64,000 nucleotides of DNA, taken from NCBI GenBank assembly GCA_025617375.2, contig JAMYGW020000001.1:248001-312000 (forward strand), read 5' to 3'. A program made the translations under genes and the position numbers. Numbering within the stretch: position 1 is the first letter of the stretch; each line of letters opens with the position of its first letter. The DNA is from Acarospora socialis (Eukaryota > Ascomycota > Lecanoromycetes > Acarosporales > Acarosporaceae). Positions 47,936 through 58,267 of the stretch are shown piece after piece. A model generated the notes under the pieces. That model was not told the DNA's origin, made no database searches, and was given only the letters and a program-made list of their open reading frames with translations.

Positions 47936-48696
47936 TTGATTAAGGCTTTGTTTTGTTGGCGGGGTGTTCTGTATCGTATGGCTTCGCGTGGCACGAGATA
48001 TGGGCGTTTTTGGCATTGGGTATGGAGATACCGGTATTTGACTTGTTTCTGTACGCCCTTTCGGTTTGATTGCAGGGCCGTCAGGCATTTGTATTAGTGA
48101 CTGTCCTATCAGGATATGAAAGTTCTAAGCCATCGCCGGGCAAAAACGTGTGCGACATCGTGTCGCACGTTCGTAGGACAAGCTAGACCTCATCACGACT
48201 TGTGAAGCTAGTCTCTATACCCAGTTCCAGATCTTGGATGAATGCCATATCGCTCCGTATCCCGGAGCAGTCCTTACATCAAGTGCAGAACAGAACGTCT
48301 ACGTGAGAGTAGAGTTCAGGCCTATTTAAAGCTTCAGAACAGAACACTAGTCTCAATGACCAAGTCTCTAGAGACTCAGATGAAAACATCAGTGTTGGGA
48401 AGGGCTTCGTAAATGTTATATATAGGGTGAGCTGCACTAATGTACGCCCTACTCCATGCATCGACACTTCAATGAGCGAACCTGCACCACAGTCCATTAT
48501 TTCTCATTTCTATCTACGAGTACCACCCAGGAGCATTCCATTCCCGAACCTCCAGCTGACCAACCTACTCCAGCCCCATCAAAGAACAGTCGCCCTCGCC
48601 ATCCCCTCCCTACCCCCCGCTCACAGACCCCGCTTCTCATTCCACCGCCGACACCTCCAAAGTCATCTCCCCCGCCCTCCTCGCCAGCCTCATCCG
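47936..48696. other. Convergent intergenic region with a small hairpin
   Basis: Between the 3' ends of the kinase and DUF3669 genes. An 8-bp inverted repeat with a 3-base loop (GTGCGACA / TGTCGCAC) lies at 48150-48168. Overlapping Pro-rich frames near 48430-48870 are antisense to or beyond the DUF3669 gene and are not genes. Confidence 0.45.
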
Positions 48697-49836
48697 CTAT
48701 TCCTCCTCCACCCTCTCCACAAACCTCCGCGGCAATCCCCTCCACTCCTCCGGGGCGTCCCCCAGCACCATCCCGCTCCGCCTTAAATACTCCCCCCGAA
48801 ACGTCTCCCACAGCCGCTGATCTCGACTGCCTTCATCCACCGCAGGACGTGGAAAATACGGATCGTTCTTAAAATACGCCTTGACTGCTTTCTCAACCCC
48901 GCTCTCGTCCATCGCGATCGTGCCGCAGAGGTTGAAGTCCAGCAGCCACATCTGCACGTGCCCGCCACGATCGTTATATTGGGGATTCGCGAGGGGCAGG
49001 GTCGAGGTATCCTCCTCCATTTCCCAAATAGCGTCCGCATCCAGCTCCTGAACGTGCGAGGGGAAGGGCGGTTTCCCACCAAGCACGAACTCGACGTCGT
49101 CGGCGTCGGTGTGCGCGGCCCAGTGCATGACTGCCAACGCGGCCGCCATGGTGCGCGCGAAGGCGTCGATGTCGAGGCGGAGGTCGAGCAGCTGGTCCAG
49201 GTGCAGGGGGAAGTTGCGGAGAGTGAAGAAGCGCTGTGGCCGAGCGGTTGCGGTTGCTGGGTCGGTTTGGGGACGGCGGCGGCGGCGGCCGAGGTAGATG
49301 CGCGCGAGGCAGTCGGCGTTGAGAGGGTCCGTGCGTGCTTGGTGTTGGAGGTGGGGCGGGGAGTAAGCTGTCACCAGGGCGTCACGGATTGGGTTGGGAA
49401 GCGGGGGGATTCGTTCTGTGCAGAGGATTTTCGTGGGGTGGACGTCTGGGGGGAAGTTTGGGAGATTTTCGGCCCACCAGTCGGTGTCGTCGGGTCGGAT
49501 GAAGAGGTGGCATTGTGGGACGTGTATGTCTGTCGTTAGTTCTCTGTGTGTCTTGAAGGTGGCTAGGACTCGCGCGTGAGTCTTGTAGTCGTTCCATAGC
49601 TGGGGATTGTCGTGTCTGGCGAGCTTGAACGCGATAGAAGTGCCGGTGCATTCGTAGATGACACCGCATGAGCCGGCGCCGATGCAGCGATACGTAGGAT
49701 CATCACTGTGGGTCGATCGAAGGCGCTGGGTTGTTGAAGAGGAGATGACCTCTTTGTCAGACAATAGTATACTCAGGAGCCCTTCAGGGTTCATTTCCTC
49801 GGAGATGTGGGTGGTGCTGCTGCGTGAGTGAGACAT
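48697..49836 (-). CDS. DUF3669-domain protein
   Basis: Fungal family of unknown biochemical role. Single exon, 379 aa, ATG at 49836 (MSHSRSSTTH). The fold looks distantly kinase-like: YRCIGAGSCGVIYECTGTSIAFKLAR resembles a Gly-rich loop plus beta-3 Lys, and QMWLLDFNLCG resembles a DFG-type strand, but no HRD catalytic motif is visible, so activity is doubtful. The typical DUF3669 segment LWNDYKTHARVLATF and the C-terminal DPYFPRP...LWETFRGEYLRRS are present. It faces the kinase gene tail to tail. Confidence 0.85.
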   Translation of the reverse strand: MSHSRSSTTHISEEMNPEGLLSILLSDKEVISSSTTQRLRSTHSDDPTYRCIGAGSCGVIYECTGTSIAFKLARHDNPQLWNDYKTHARVLATFKTHRELTTDIHVPQCHLFIRPDDTDWWAENLPNFPPDVHPTKILCTERIPPLPNPIRDALVTAYSPPHLQHQARTDPLNADCLARIYLGRRRRRPQTDPATATARPQRFFTLRNFPLHLDQLLDLRLDIDAFARTMAAALAVMHWAAHTDADDVEFVLGGKPPFPSHVQELDADAIWEMEEDTSTLPLANPQYNDRGGHVQMWLLDFNLCGTIAMDESGVEKAVKAYFKNDPYFPRPAVDEGSRDQRLWETFRGEYLRRSGMVLGDAPEEWRGLPRRFVERVEEE

Positions 49837-50545
49837 ATAAAATTGTGGAAGTGGAAAAAGTTTGATGAAGAGAGATTGATAGATCTTAGAGTATTAAAAG
49901 AAGAGCGAAATAGCAGTAGTAAACTGGCCCAACAACATTGCGATCTGAACTGCAAGCTAATACAGCTTGGGTGTCTCCTCAATGTGACAGTCCGAATAAG
50001 TCAAAATCCTCCATTGGAAAATAGCTGTTGCATGAACTGGCAAATCATGTTAGACTGCATCTAAGTTGTGGTCTTTTGCCGCTTGCTCTACCTCAAGGGC
50101 TCCATAGCATAGAGAGTAAGGTAGTAATAGGGTAACGTTGTCAAACTAGGCCACGGTTTTACCAGAAGGTCTCTCGTTTTGCCCTCGCCAGTAGTAAAAT
50201 GCTGCTCTGATTTGATGAGGGGATTATGTTGCGAGGTCTTTCTTTACAGTCAACGTGAACGAAGGAGCAATTGTCGTTGCCCTAGGCTTACTAATACGGA
50301 TCGGTTACCTACCTAGGTAGGTACTTGTACCTAGCACCGGCTGCATGATACGCCGATGCCCTCTGTACGATTCTGAGCTTTTATCTAAAACGATACCTTA
50401 CTGAATAAGATCACGCCAGCTGCCATATGATAGTAGACCAACAGCGTATACTGCTCAATTGGCCTCACCATACTCGTTGCAATGATATGATACTCGGCCA
50501 AAGAGATTGACGCAGCCAGTGGCAGCTGCTTTACACAATTCCAAC
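49837..50545. promoter_or_regulatory. Divergent intergenic region, DUF3669 / ILV3
   Basis: The 709 bases between two divergent start codons should carry both promoters. A perfect 18-base palindrome, TACCTACCTAGGTAGGTA, lies at 50306-50323, about 220 bases before the ILV3 start. Whether it is a binding site is not known. Confidence 0.5.
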
Positions 50546-52602
50546 ATGCTTCTCCCCAGGATACAGGCCCTAAGGGCTGGATCAAACCTGAGCGCATTGC
50601 GGCCGTTTCTTTCTTCGTAAGTTTTCTGTACCTGTCTGAATTGTCGAGTTCTCCCTACTTACCATTGCCACATCGACAGATCATCAATTCCTTACACTAC
50701 TGCCCGCCGAAAATACTCCAATCACAAGGACGGTCAGGACTCCTCAAGCGCACAGCTCAATAAGACTAGCCGGCATGTCACACAACCTAAATCCCAAGGC
50801 GCCTCGCAGGCAATGCTTTACGCCACCGGTCTTGAGCCGTCCGATATGTCGAAAGCGCAAGTGGGTATCTCGTCGGTCTGGTACTCGGGCAATCCGTGCA
50901 ACATGCACCTGCTCGACCTCAACCACCGCGTCAAGGAAGGAGTGCAGCGGGCAGGCTTGATAGGTTACCAGTTCAACACCGTGGGCGTTAGCGATGGTAT
51001 ATCTATGGGCACCAAGGGGATGCGGTTCAGCTTGCAAAGCCGAGACCTGATTGCCGACTCGATTGAGACGGTCATGGGAGGCCAGTGGTACGATGCCAAC
51101 ATCTCAATACCCGGTTGCGACAAGAACATGCCAGGTGTGATCATGGCTATGGGCCGTGTGAACCGGCCCTCGCTGATGGTCTATGGTGGCACCATCAAGC
51201 CTGGTTGTGCCGCTACTCAGAACAATGCTGATATCGATATTGTTTCGGCTTTTCAGGCGTATGGCCAATTCATTACTGGTGAGATTACTGAAGACCAGCG
51301 ATTCGACATTATCCGACACGCATGTCCAGGCAGCGGAGCATGCGGTGGCATGTATACCGCGAACACCCTGGCTACCGCAATTGAAGTCATGGGCATGACT
51401 CTACCCGGATCCTCATCTAACCCTGCGGAGTCAAAAGCCAAGCAGCTCGAATGTCTCGCCGCAGGCGGCGCCATCAAGAACCTCCTCGCGCAAGACATCC
51501 GACCTTCCGACATTCTCACACGGCAGGCATTCGAGAACGCAATGGTAGTCGTGAACATCACCGGCGGCTCAACGAACGCAGTCCTGCATCTGATCGCCAT
51601 CGCAGACTCCGTCGGCGTCAAGCTGACCATCGACGACTTCCAATCCGTCAGCGACCGCATCCCCTTCCTCGCCGACCTCAAACCCTCGGGCAAATACGTC
51701 ATGGCCGACCTCTACAACATCGGCGGCACGCCCGCGCTGCTCAAGCTTCTCCTCCGCGAAGGCCTCATCGACGGTAGCGGCATGACCGTCACGGGGCAAA
51801 CCCTCGCCAAGAACCTCGAAACCGCGCCCGACTTCCCATCCGACCAGACCATCATCCGCCCGCTGAGCAAACCGATCAAGCAGACCGGTCACATCCAGAT
51901 CCTGCGCGGCAGTCTTGCGCCGGGTGGGAGTGTTGGTAAGATCACGGGCAAGGAAGGCATGCGCTTCGTCGGCAAAGCGAAAGTTTACGACACCGAGGAC
52001 GACTTCATCACCGCGCTCGAGAGGGGCGAGATCAAGAAGGGCGAGAAGACGGTCGTGGTCATCAGGTACGAGGGTCCGAAAGGTGGGCCTGGCATGCCCG
52101 GTGAGTTCGCTTCCTTCCCCCACATAGCGCGCAAAGTAAGGTTCCCCCTTCTAAAGTCCGCTTTGGCTGATATACGCCGCTTCTCCTCAGAAATGCTGAA
52201 ACCCTCCTCGGCCATCATGGGCGCCGGGCTGGGCCAAGACGTGGCGCTCATCACGGACGGCCGCTTCTCCGGCGGTTCGCACGGGTTCCTGATCGGGCAT
52301 ATCGTGCCGGAAGCGCAGGAGGGAGGTCCGATTGGGCTGGTGCGTGATGGGGATGAGATTACGATCGATGCGGAGACGAAGAGGTTGGATTTGGGGATTA
52401 GTGAGGAGGAGATGCGGGACCGGAGGGAGACATGGAGGGCGCCGAAGTTGAAGGTTGAGAAGGGGACGTTGTTTAAATATGCGAAGTAAGTTGGCTGTTA
52501 CCCTTTGTGTTGTTGTGAAGTGCAGGCTGGATTGAGCTGAGCTGACTCCGTGTCTATAGGCTAGTCCAGGATGCAAGCCATGGGTGTATAACGGATGGGT
52601 AG
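50546..52602 (+). CDS. ILV3: Dihydroxyacid dehydratase, mitochondrial
   Basis: Iron-sulfur enzyme of valine/isoleucine synthesis: converts 2,3-dihydroxy acids to 2-keto acids in mitochondria. Exons 50546-50616, 50680-52100, 52191-52485 and 52560-52602; 609 aa. The first exon gives a presequence ([19 protein letters not shown]). Mature landmarks: [38 protein letters not shown] and [15 protein letters not shown], whose cysteines bind the cluster, and [19 protein letters not shown] near the C-terminus. Intron 3 (90 bases) is in frame and stop-free; removing it restores [18 protein letters not shown]. The last 14-codon exon supplies the conserved [13 protein letters not shown] end. All residues expected for activity appear present. 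Confidence 0.96.
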
Positions 52603-52799
52603 AGGCTGGTAGGTCAGTGTAGATTGAGGGTTCTGTCGGGTCTCGAGGGAGAGAAAGGGGGGGCGTTCGACATAGAGCGATAGTCCTGTATATAAGTGAC
52701 TGCAAGACGACTGCCCAGAAGCATCAAGTTCCAAAGCCAGCAGCCAAGTCACATGTCACCCTCGATGTACCGCATAAACCGAAAACGGAGATTCGTATT

Positions 52800-53979
52800 C
52801 TATCGTCTACGTTGCCTCGACCAAGCCTTGACAAACTCCGCCTTCTCCTTGACGCCCAAACCCACCCTCTTCACCCTCCCCAACCTCGCCAACGCCTCTG
52901 CCACCTTATCCAAAACCTTCCTCTCATCCGCCGTGATGCCATCCCCTTCGTCCGACCCTAGCAGCGTATCTGTACTACTGCTCCCCGCATCGTCCTGCAA
53001 CGTATCCAGAAAGTTGGTCGCGTACGAGCTCCTGATCACACGGGCCGCCGGGGCCGCCGTCGTGGTCGGGGTGTTGTAAACTCGCTCCGCGATGCGCACC
53101 CGGATGCAGTGGGTGGGCTTGCTGAGCAGATTCCACAGGAAGCTCAGGTAGGCGTGCGGGAGGGCGGTGGTGATGTCGCCGGGGGTGTAGCGCAGGCTGA
53201 GGGGGAAGATTGGAGTGGTGGGTGGGGCAGTCAGGAGGGAGGGGCTGAACTGCAGGATCCCGCGGCCGTTGGTGGTGGTGCATTCGGGGAAGACGACGAT
53301 GACGCGGGAGGGGTGGTCGGTGAGGAGGCGGTGGAGGTCGGTGAGCGGGGTGTTGGGCGGCGGAGTCGGTTGCGGGTGGGAGAAGGTGCGCAGGAGAGCT
53401 TGTAGCAGGGTGATGCGTTGGACTTGGCGCGTTGTGGGGTAGGAGGCGGTGAAGATTGGGTCGAAGATGGCGGCGAGGTAGAGGGCGTCGATGGGGGAGG
53501 TGGAGGATGAAGCGATTATTGAGGAGGGTTGTGGGAAGCGGTCTTTGTGGTGTTTGGCGAGGGAACTGTTGGTGGGTTGCGGCTTGTTAGATGCGTTGGT
53601 GAGATTTAGATGTGGGAGGAAGATTTCGCGGGGCTCGTACCCTTTTCGCACTCCGTCAATCTGTAGATCTATCCACCATATGCCAGGTACGCCGAGAATG
53701 GACCACAGGCAGGCTTTTTTGCCCAGCGAGCCGATAGGTAGCCATTGGAGGACGATGAAGTAGCTGAGGGCGACGGTGAGGAGGAAAGGAAGGCGGAAGA
53801 GGAATAGGAAGATGTGTAAGGGCAGGTAGATTCCAGATGGTTGTGTTGGGATGGGAAAGAAAGGTGCGATGCCAGAACCTGGATACCGGTAAGCAAGCAA
53901 GCTGCAACAAGGGCAATGATGTGACCACGTGAGATCATGTACACCTACCTCTATCTCTGTACTGCGAATATTTCTCCAT
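52800..53979 (-). CDS. VPS66: VPS66-like lysophosphatidic acid acyltransferase
   Basis: Likely transfers acyl groups to lysophospholipid in the ER/lipid-droplet system; yeast Vps66 is the nearest family I recognise. Exons 53979-53949 and 53878-52800, phase 1, give 369 aa. The 31-base first exon encodes MEKYSQYRDRG, which joined to SGIAPFFPIP matches the family start. A hydrophobic segment (HIFLFLFRLPFLLTVALSYFIVL) anchors it. The acyltransferase blocks are SSSTSPIDALYLAAIFDP (the position of the usual HxxxxD motif, with the His replaced) and VVFPECTTTNGRGILQFSP. The replaced His is shared by the Vps66 group. Converges with ILV3, 197 bases apart. Confidence 0.87.
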
Positions 53980-54531
53980 GACGGACTCGAGTCAATGAAG
54001 CACTATGCTATAACGAAGGAAAGATGGTTGGGCTTCTCTCGTGACTATTTTGCATGATGTGGTGAATAAGGTAGTATATCTATAACATCGAGGCTTAGAG
54101 TCTGCTGAAAACAATCGAGTATACGCGGTATCTTGTGATGCGAGATGGATGTGGAGCGAATTGACAGGTTCATTTTTGATTTGCGCTGTGTGTTCATTTG
54201 CATGTGACAGTGCATGGAGTGGATGGGATGTAACTTAATGCTGAGAAGGGTTTAGCGGATTATGGAGTAGGGTCTGCTTAGTAATGGATCTTTGACCGCG
54301 ACACCGCTTCAGGATGTTTGTTGACCTTGACTAACTTTAGTTAACCGAACTGATGGAGATAAATTATCAACTGCCATTTGGACCACCACGACACTTATGA
54401 AACTGAGGAGGACCTTTTGCTCCATCATCAGCAGTAGCGATTAGCTCAAGAGCTCTGACCTCTGCATATCTCATCGATCATCTCGGAAAGTCGGCGGAGC
54501 GCGCGATCCCCATTGCAAACCCATTGCCAGC
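53980..54531. promoter_or_regulatory. Divergent intergenic region, VPS66 / kinesin-14
   Basis: 552 bases between divergent starts. AT-rich around 54050-54390. No specific sites recognised. Confidence 0.45.
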
Positions 54532-57500
54532 ATGGACAACGTTGAGAACTCTGTAAGTTACAGAAAGACTGGCGAGCAGATGACTTGTCCATCGGCTTGG
54601 TGAAGCTAATGGAGGACCTTGTACAGTTCACGTCTCACCTACGACCGCCTAGCAAGATACCTTCGTCATCTGGTCGAGGTCTCATGGATATAACGGTGTC
54701 GGCCAATAATGCTCAGCCAACCAGCATGATGCCACCACCACCTTCAACGACCCTGAAGCACAAAGGGAATGGTTGTATGTTAGCAACAGGCGTTGGAGAA
54801 GGTTAGCTAAGTCATTGTAGTAGCAGAGCCAACAGCCAAACGGAGGACACTGGCAGAACGCGCAGGCGAAACCCAACCCATCGCGCCAACACCTTCAGTT
54901 TCGCGAATGACGAATCCGTCGATGAAGGGTACAACGCTGGCTGGAGCATATCGTAATCCTTCTTTCTCGTCTTCGGTATCGTCAAGAACACCGTCAATTT
55001 CATCACGTAACACCTCCGGCAGCTCCTTTGCGAGCAGCTTGGGTCCCGGAGCCAGCCGGCCTCAAAGTGCGATGGGCAATCGAGGACCCCAACAAGCATC
55101 GACAACAATCTCTCGGCCTGCTAGTTCTCTGGAAAAGCATACGGCGGGCCCAACTATGAAAAGGAAGGGTATGGACCCCATTTCATTCTCACCCTTTGAG
55201 CATACCCAAAACCCATTCAGAACTACACCCAGGGAACAGAGGAGGGGCTATGACAACCAGTTTCATTGCACATCGCACTGGTCGAGTCCCGCAACTGCAG
55301 TGGCAGACAAGGGATTGGTCCCACCCCTGAATCGTTTCCGAGATGTCTCTTTAAGTACTGCTATGCACGACCTTGCCCTGGATCCCATGAAGTGCTCTTC
55401 AAGCCCAGTTGTACAAGGAGGGAAAGGGCCCCTTACACCTTCACATATTCCCAAGCCCGTTTCTTTGAGAAAGCAGTCGTCTGTTACGTTTCTGCCAGCA
55501 TCACCTACAAGACGGCAGAGATCTCCCCCAAAGATAATACCGTTTCTGACTCGTGATTCCAATCTTAAAGCATGGGATACCAAGGGCCGCCTCGAGGATA
55601 TGGAAACTCTCTATTCGCAGCTCACGGAGCAGATGAACGGCACCACAAACGAGTGTAATGCACTGAAAGAGACGGTACCACTTTATAAGACCAGAAGTAC
55701 GTGTTGGCATTCCGTTCTCATCTTATCGTTTTTCAACGGATTGCCGGGAGAGAATCAAATTGACACAACTGTCGGTGACCACAGTCAACGAGCTTGATAC
55801 GGTCCGATTGCAGCTATCGACGCAAAATGCAACCCTAAATGCTGACCTCACAACAACGAGGTCAGAGTTGTCAGTTGCGAACAGAGCTTTGGACGAGTTA
55901 AGGAGGACTCAAGCAAATGAGATCGATGCTTTGCAACGCGAACGACGCGCAGACCATGAAGTTGCACGCAAAGAACATAGAGAGGAAATCGACCGGTTAA
56001 TGAGGGCGCACGGGGAGGAGATGAGCGAATTCAAGCGGAGGTTAAACACGGAGCTCGAGGATGAACGAAGTCGAAGGATCCGGGAAATTCAAGAAATCAC
56101 AACCCAAAGTTCGCTTTCTCGACAGCGGGCGGATATGGATGTCGAGACGAAGGAACGCGAAATACGTATGGTGAAAGGAGAACTTCAACAAGTGACTGCC
56201 GACTTGGAACGAGAACGGAGTCTCAACAGAGATCTTCGAGGCAACCTATCGGAATCAGCAGACAACACACTGACTCTAGAAACTTCAATGCGTGCACTCA
56301 AAGCCCGCATCGAATACTTGGAAAGCGACAGTAAGAGTCAATCACAGGCATTTGGAGACCTACAGCAACAGTTGAAAGACGCTATTGCCTCAGCCCAAGA
56401 AGCCAACAGCAAACTCCGGACCGAGGAAACTCTGCGGAGAAAGCTTCACAACCAAGTCCAAGAACTCAAAGGCAACATCCGCGTCTTCTGCCGCGTCCGG
56501 CCTCACCTCGAGTCGGAGCCGACAGAAGATAGAGCCAAGATAACCTACCCCGACGACAAAGAAGACTCGAAAGAAGTCGAGGTCATGGGCCCCGAAGAGA
56601 AGAGCAGTCTCGGCAACATCACGACCAAAACCAACGCCTTCACCTTCGACCGCGTCTTCGGCCCGACCTCACAGAACGCCAACGTCTTCGAAGAGATTAG
56701 CCAGCTCGTGCAGAGCGCGCTAGACGGCTACAACGTATGCATCTTCTGCTACGGGCAGACGGGCTCCGGCAAAACGTACACCATGTCCTCCACCGACGGC
56801 ATGATCCCGCGCGCCGTGCACCAGATCTACGACACGGCGCAGGCCCTCTCCGACAAGGGCTGGACGTACCGCATGGAAGGCTCCTTCGTCGAAGTCTACA
56901 ATGAGAACCTCAACGACCTTCTCGGCCGGCCCGAGGAATTCGACAAGAAGAAGCACGACATCCGCCACGACATGGCGCGCGCCAAGACGACCATCACGGA
57001 CATCACCACCGTCGAGCTCGACTCGCCCGCCAAGGTCGAGTCCATCCTGCGCCGCGCGACGGCGAACCGCTCCGTCGCCGCGACGAAAGCCAACGAGCGC
57101 TCGTCGCGGTCGCATTCCGTCTTCATCCTCCGACTCACGGGCGAGAATGCCGCAACGGGCGAGAAGAGCGAGGGGACGCTCAACCTTGTCGATCTCGCGG
57201 GCAGCGAACGCCTCAGCCATTCCGGCAGCACGGGCGAGCGGCTCAAGGAGACGCAGAACATCAACCGCAGCCTCAGCTGCCTCGGCGACGTTATTGGCGC
57301 GCTGGGCCAGGGTAAGGAGGGCGGGCACGTGCCATATCGGAACAGCAAGGTTCGTCTCTTCTCTTCTCTTCTCTTCTCTTTCCCTCCCACTCTAACTACA
57401 TTCCCCTCTGAACCCTTGCCGTTCTCAATCGGGCTTTGTACGTGAATAGCGACTGACTGACCAACGATATTTGGGGAAAATAGTTGACCTACCTCCTGCA

Positions 57501-57666
57501 ATTCTCCCTCGGCGGCAACAGCAAGACGCTCATGTTCGTCATGATCTCGCCGCTGCAGGCCCACCTCAGCGAAACCCTGACGAGCCTCAAGTTCGCGACC
57601 AAGGTCCATAATACGCATATCGGGACCGCGACGGCGGCTAAGCGGGCGGGGAAAGATAGGGCTTGA
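54532..57666 (+). CDS. KAR3: Kinesin-14, C-terminal motor (KlpA/Kar3-like)
   Basis: Minus-end-directed microtubule motor of the spindle. Exons 54532-54552, 54627-54774, 54824-55696, 55785-57349 and 57484-57666; 929 aa. The 21-base first exon (MDNVENS) leads into a Ser/Pro-rich tail with [11 protein letters not shown], the microtubule- or import-binding tail. A long coiled coil follows (about residues 345-570). The neck [21 protein letters not shown] begins the motor, with P-loop GQTGSGKT, switch [12 protein letters not shown] and switch [13 protein letters not shown]. The last join restores [26 protein letters not shown]. The join near 55696/55785 is the least certain; a GAG acceptor upstream would add a few residues. 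Neck-before-motor order defines kinesin-14. Confidence 0.93.
57356..57380 (+). repeat. CTCTT microsatellite in kinesin intron
   Basis: Five perfect tandem CTCTT units inside the last intron (57350-57483) of the kinesin gene, close to the donor. Probably length-variable between strains. Confidence 0.85.
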
Positions 57667-58267
57667 GAAGTGGGTAGTGAGGATTAGATTCGGGATTCTT
57701 TTTGTTTGGAAGGGAAGATGTGCGTGAGATTGGGCCAGACTCAGACGCAATGACGGTGGAGGTGTCCCGTTTCTCTTTGGGGGGTGGTTAGTCTTTTGGG
57801 GCGTCGGCACTCTTCGTCCGTTCTGTTCTGTTCGTAGTCATCGGAGGCTACCCTGCGCCGCAGTACCGGACTGCTGGACGCTTTGACGGTTTGGCGGACG
57901 ATGACTTCTGAGGTGTTTGGAAAGTAACAGTAGAGTTTACCAGTTTGAAGACTTTCGATTCGAGAGAAGCAAAGGTGTTTCAGGTAGATGGTCATGAAGA
58001 AAAGACTAGGCTACGCTACATTATATGCTACAAGTTAGGGAATCCATGAAAGAAAAGCTATTCGTGAGTAAGGCGCCAGCGATTGCAAAGACGAAGACCA
58101 GCTCCTTCAAGCATATATCCATCCTTCCTCCCTACATTTTCGCCCTCCACCCCGTCCATTTTCCTGCCTGTCAACACCAACCCCCATCCCAACCCACACT
58201 CAAACGTATCCCCTCCAACACCTTACCCCAAACCAGCACTCAAACACCCAACCAAACCAAAGCCCAA
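57667..58267. other. Convergent intergenic region, kinesin-14 / lipase
   Basis: 600 bases between two 3' ends; C-rich on the lipase side. No gene seen. Confidence 0.5.

Noticed and set aside
51569-52123. Minus-strand 184-codon frame inside ILV3
   Set aside because: Shadow of a GC-rich third-position coding region.
56720-57328. Minus-strand 202-codon frame inside kinesin
   Set aside because: Shadow of the motor-domain coding strand.
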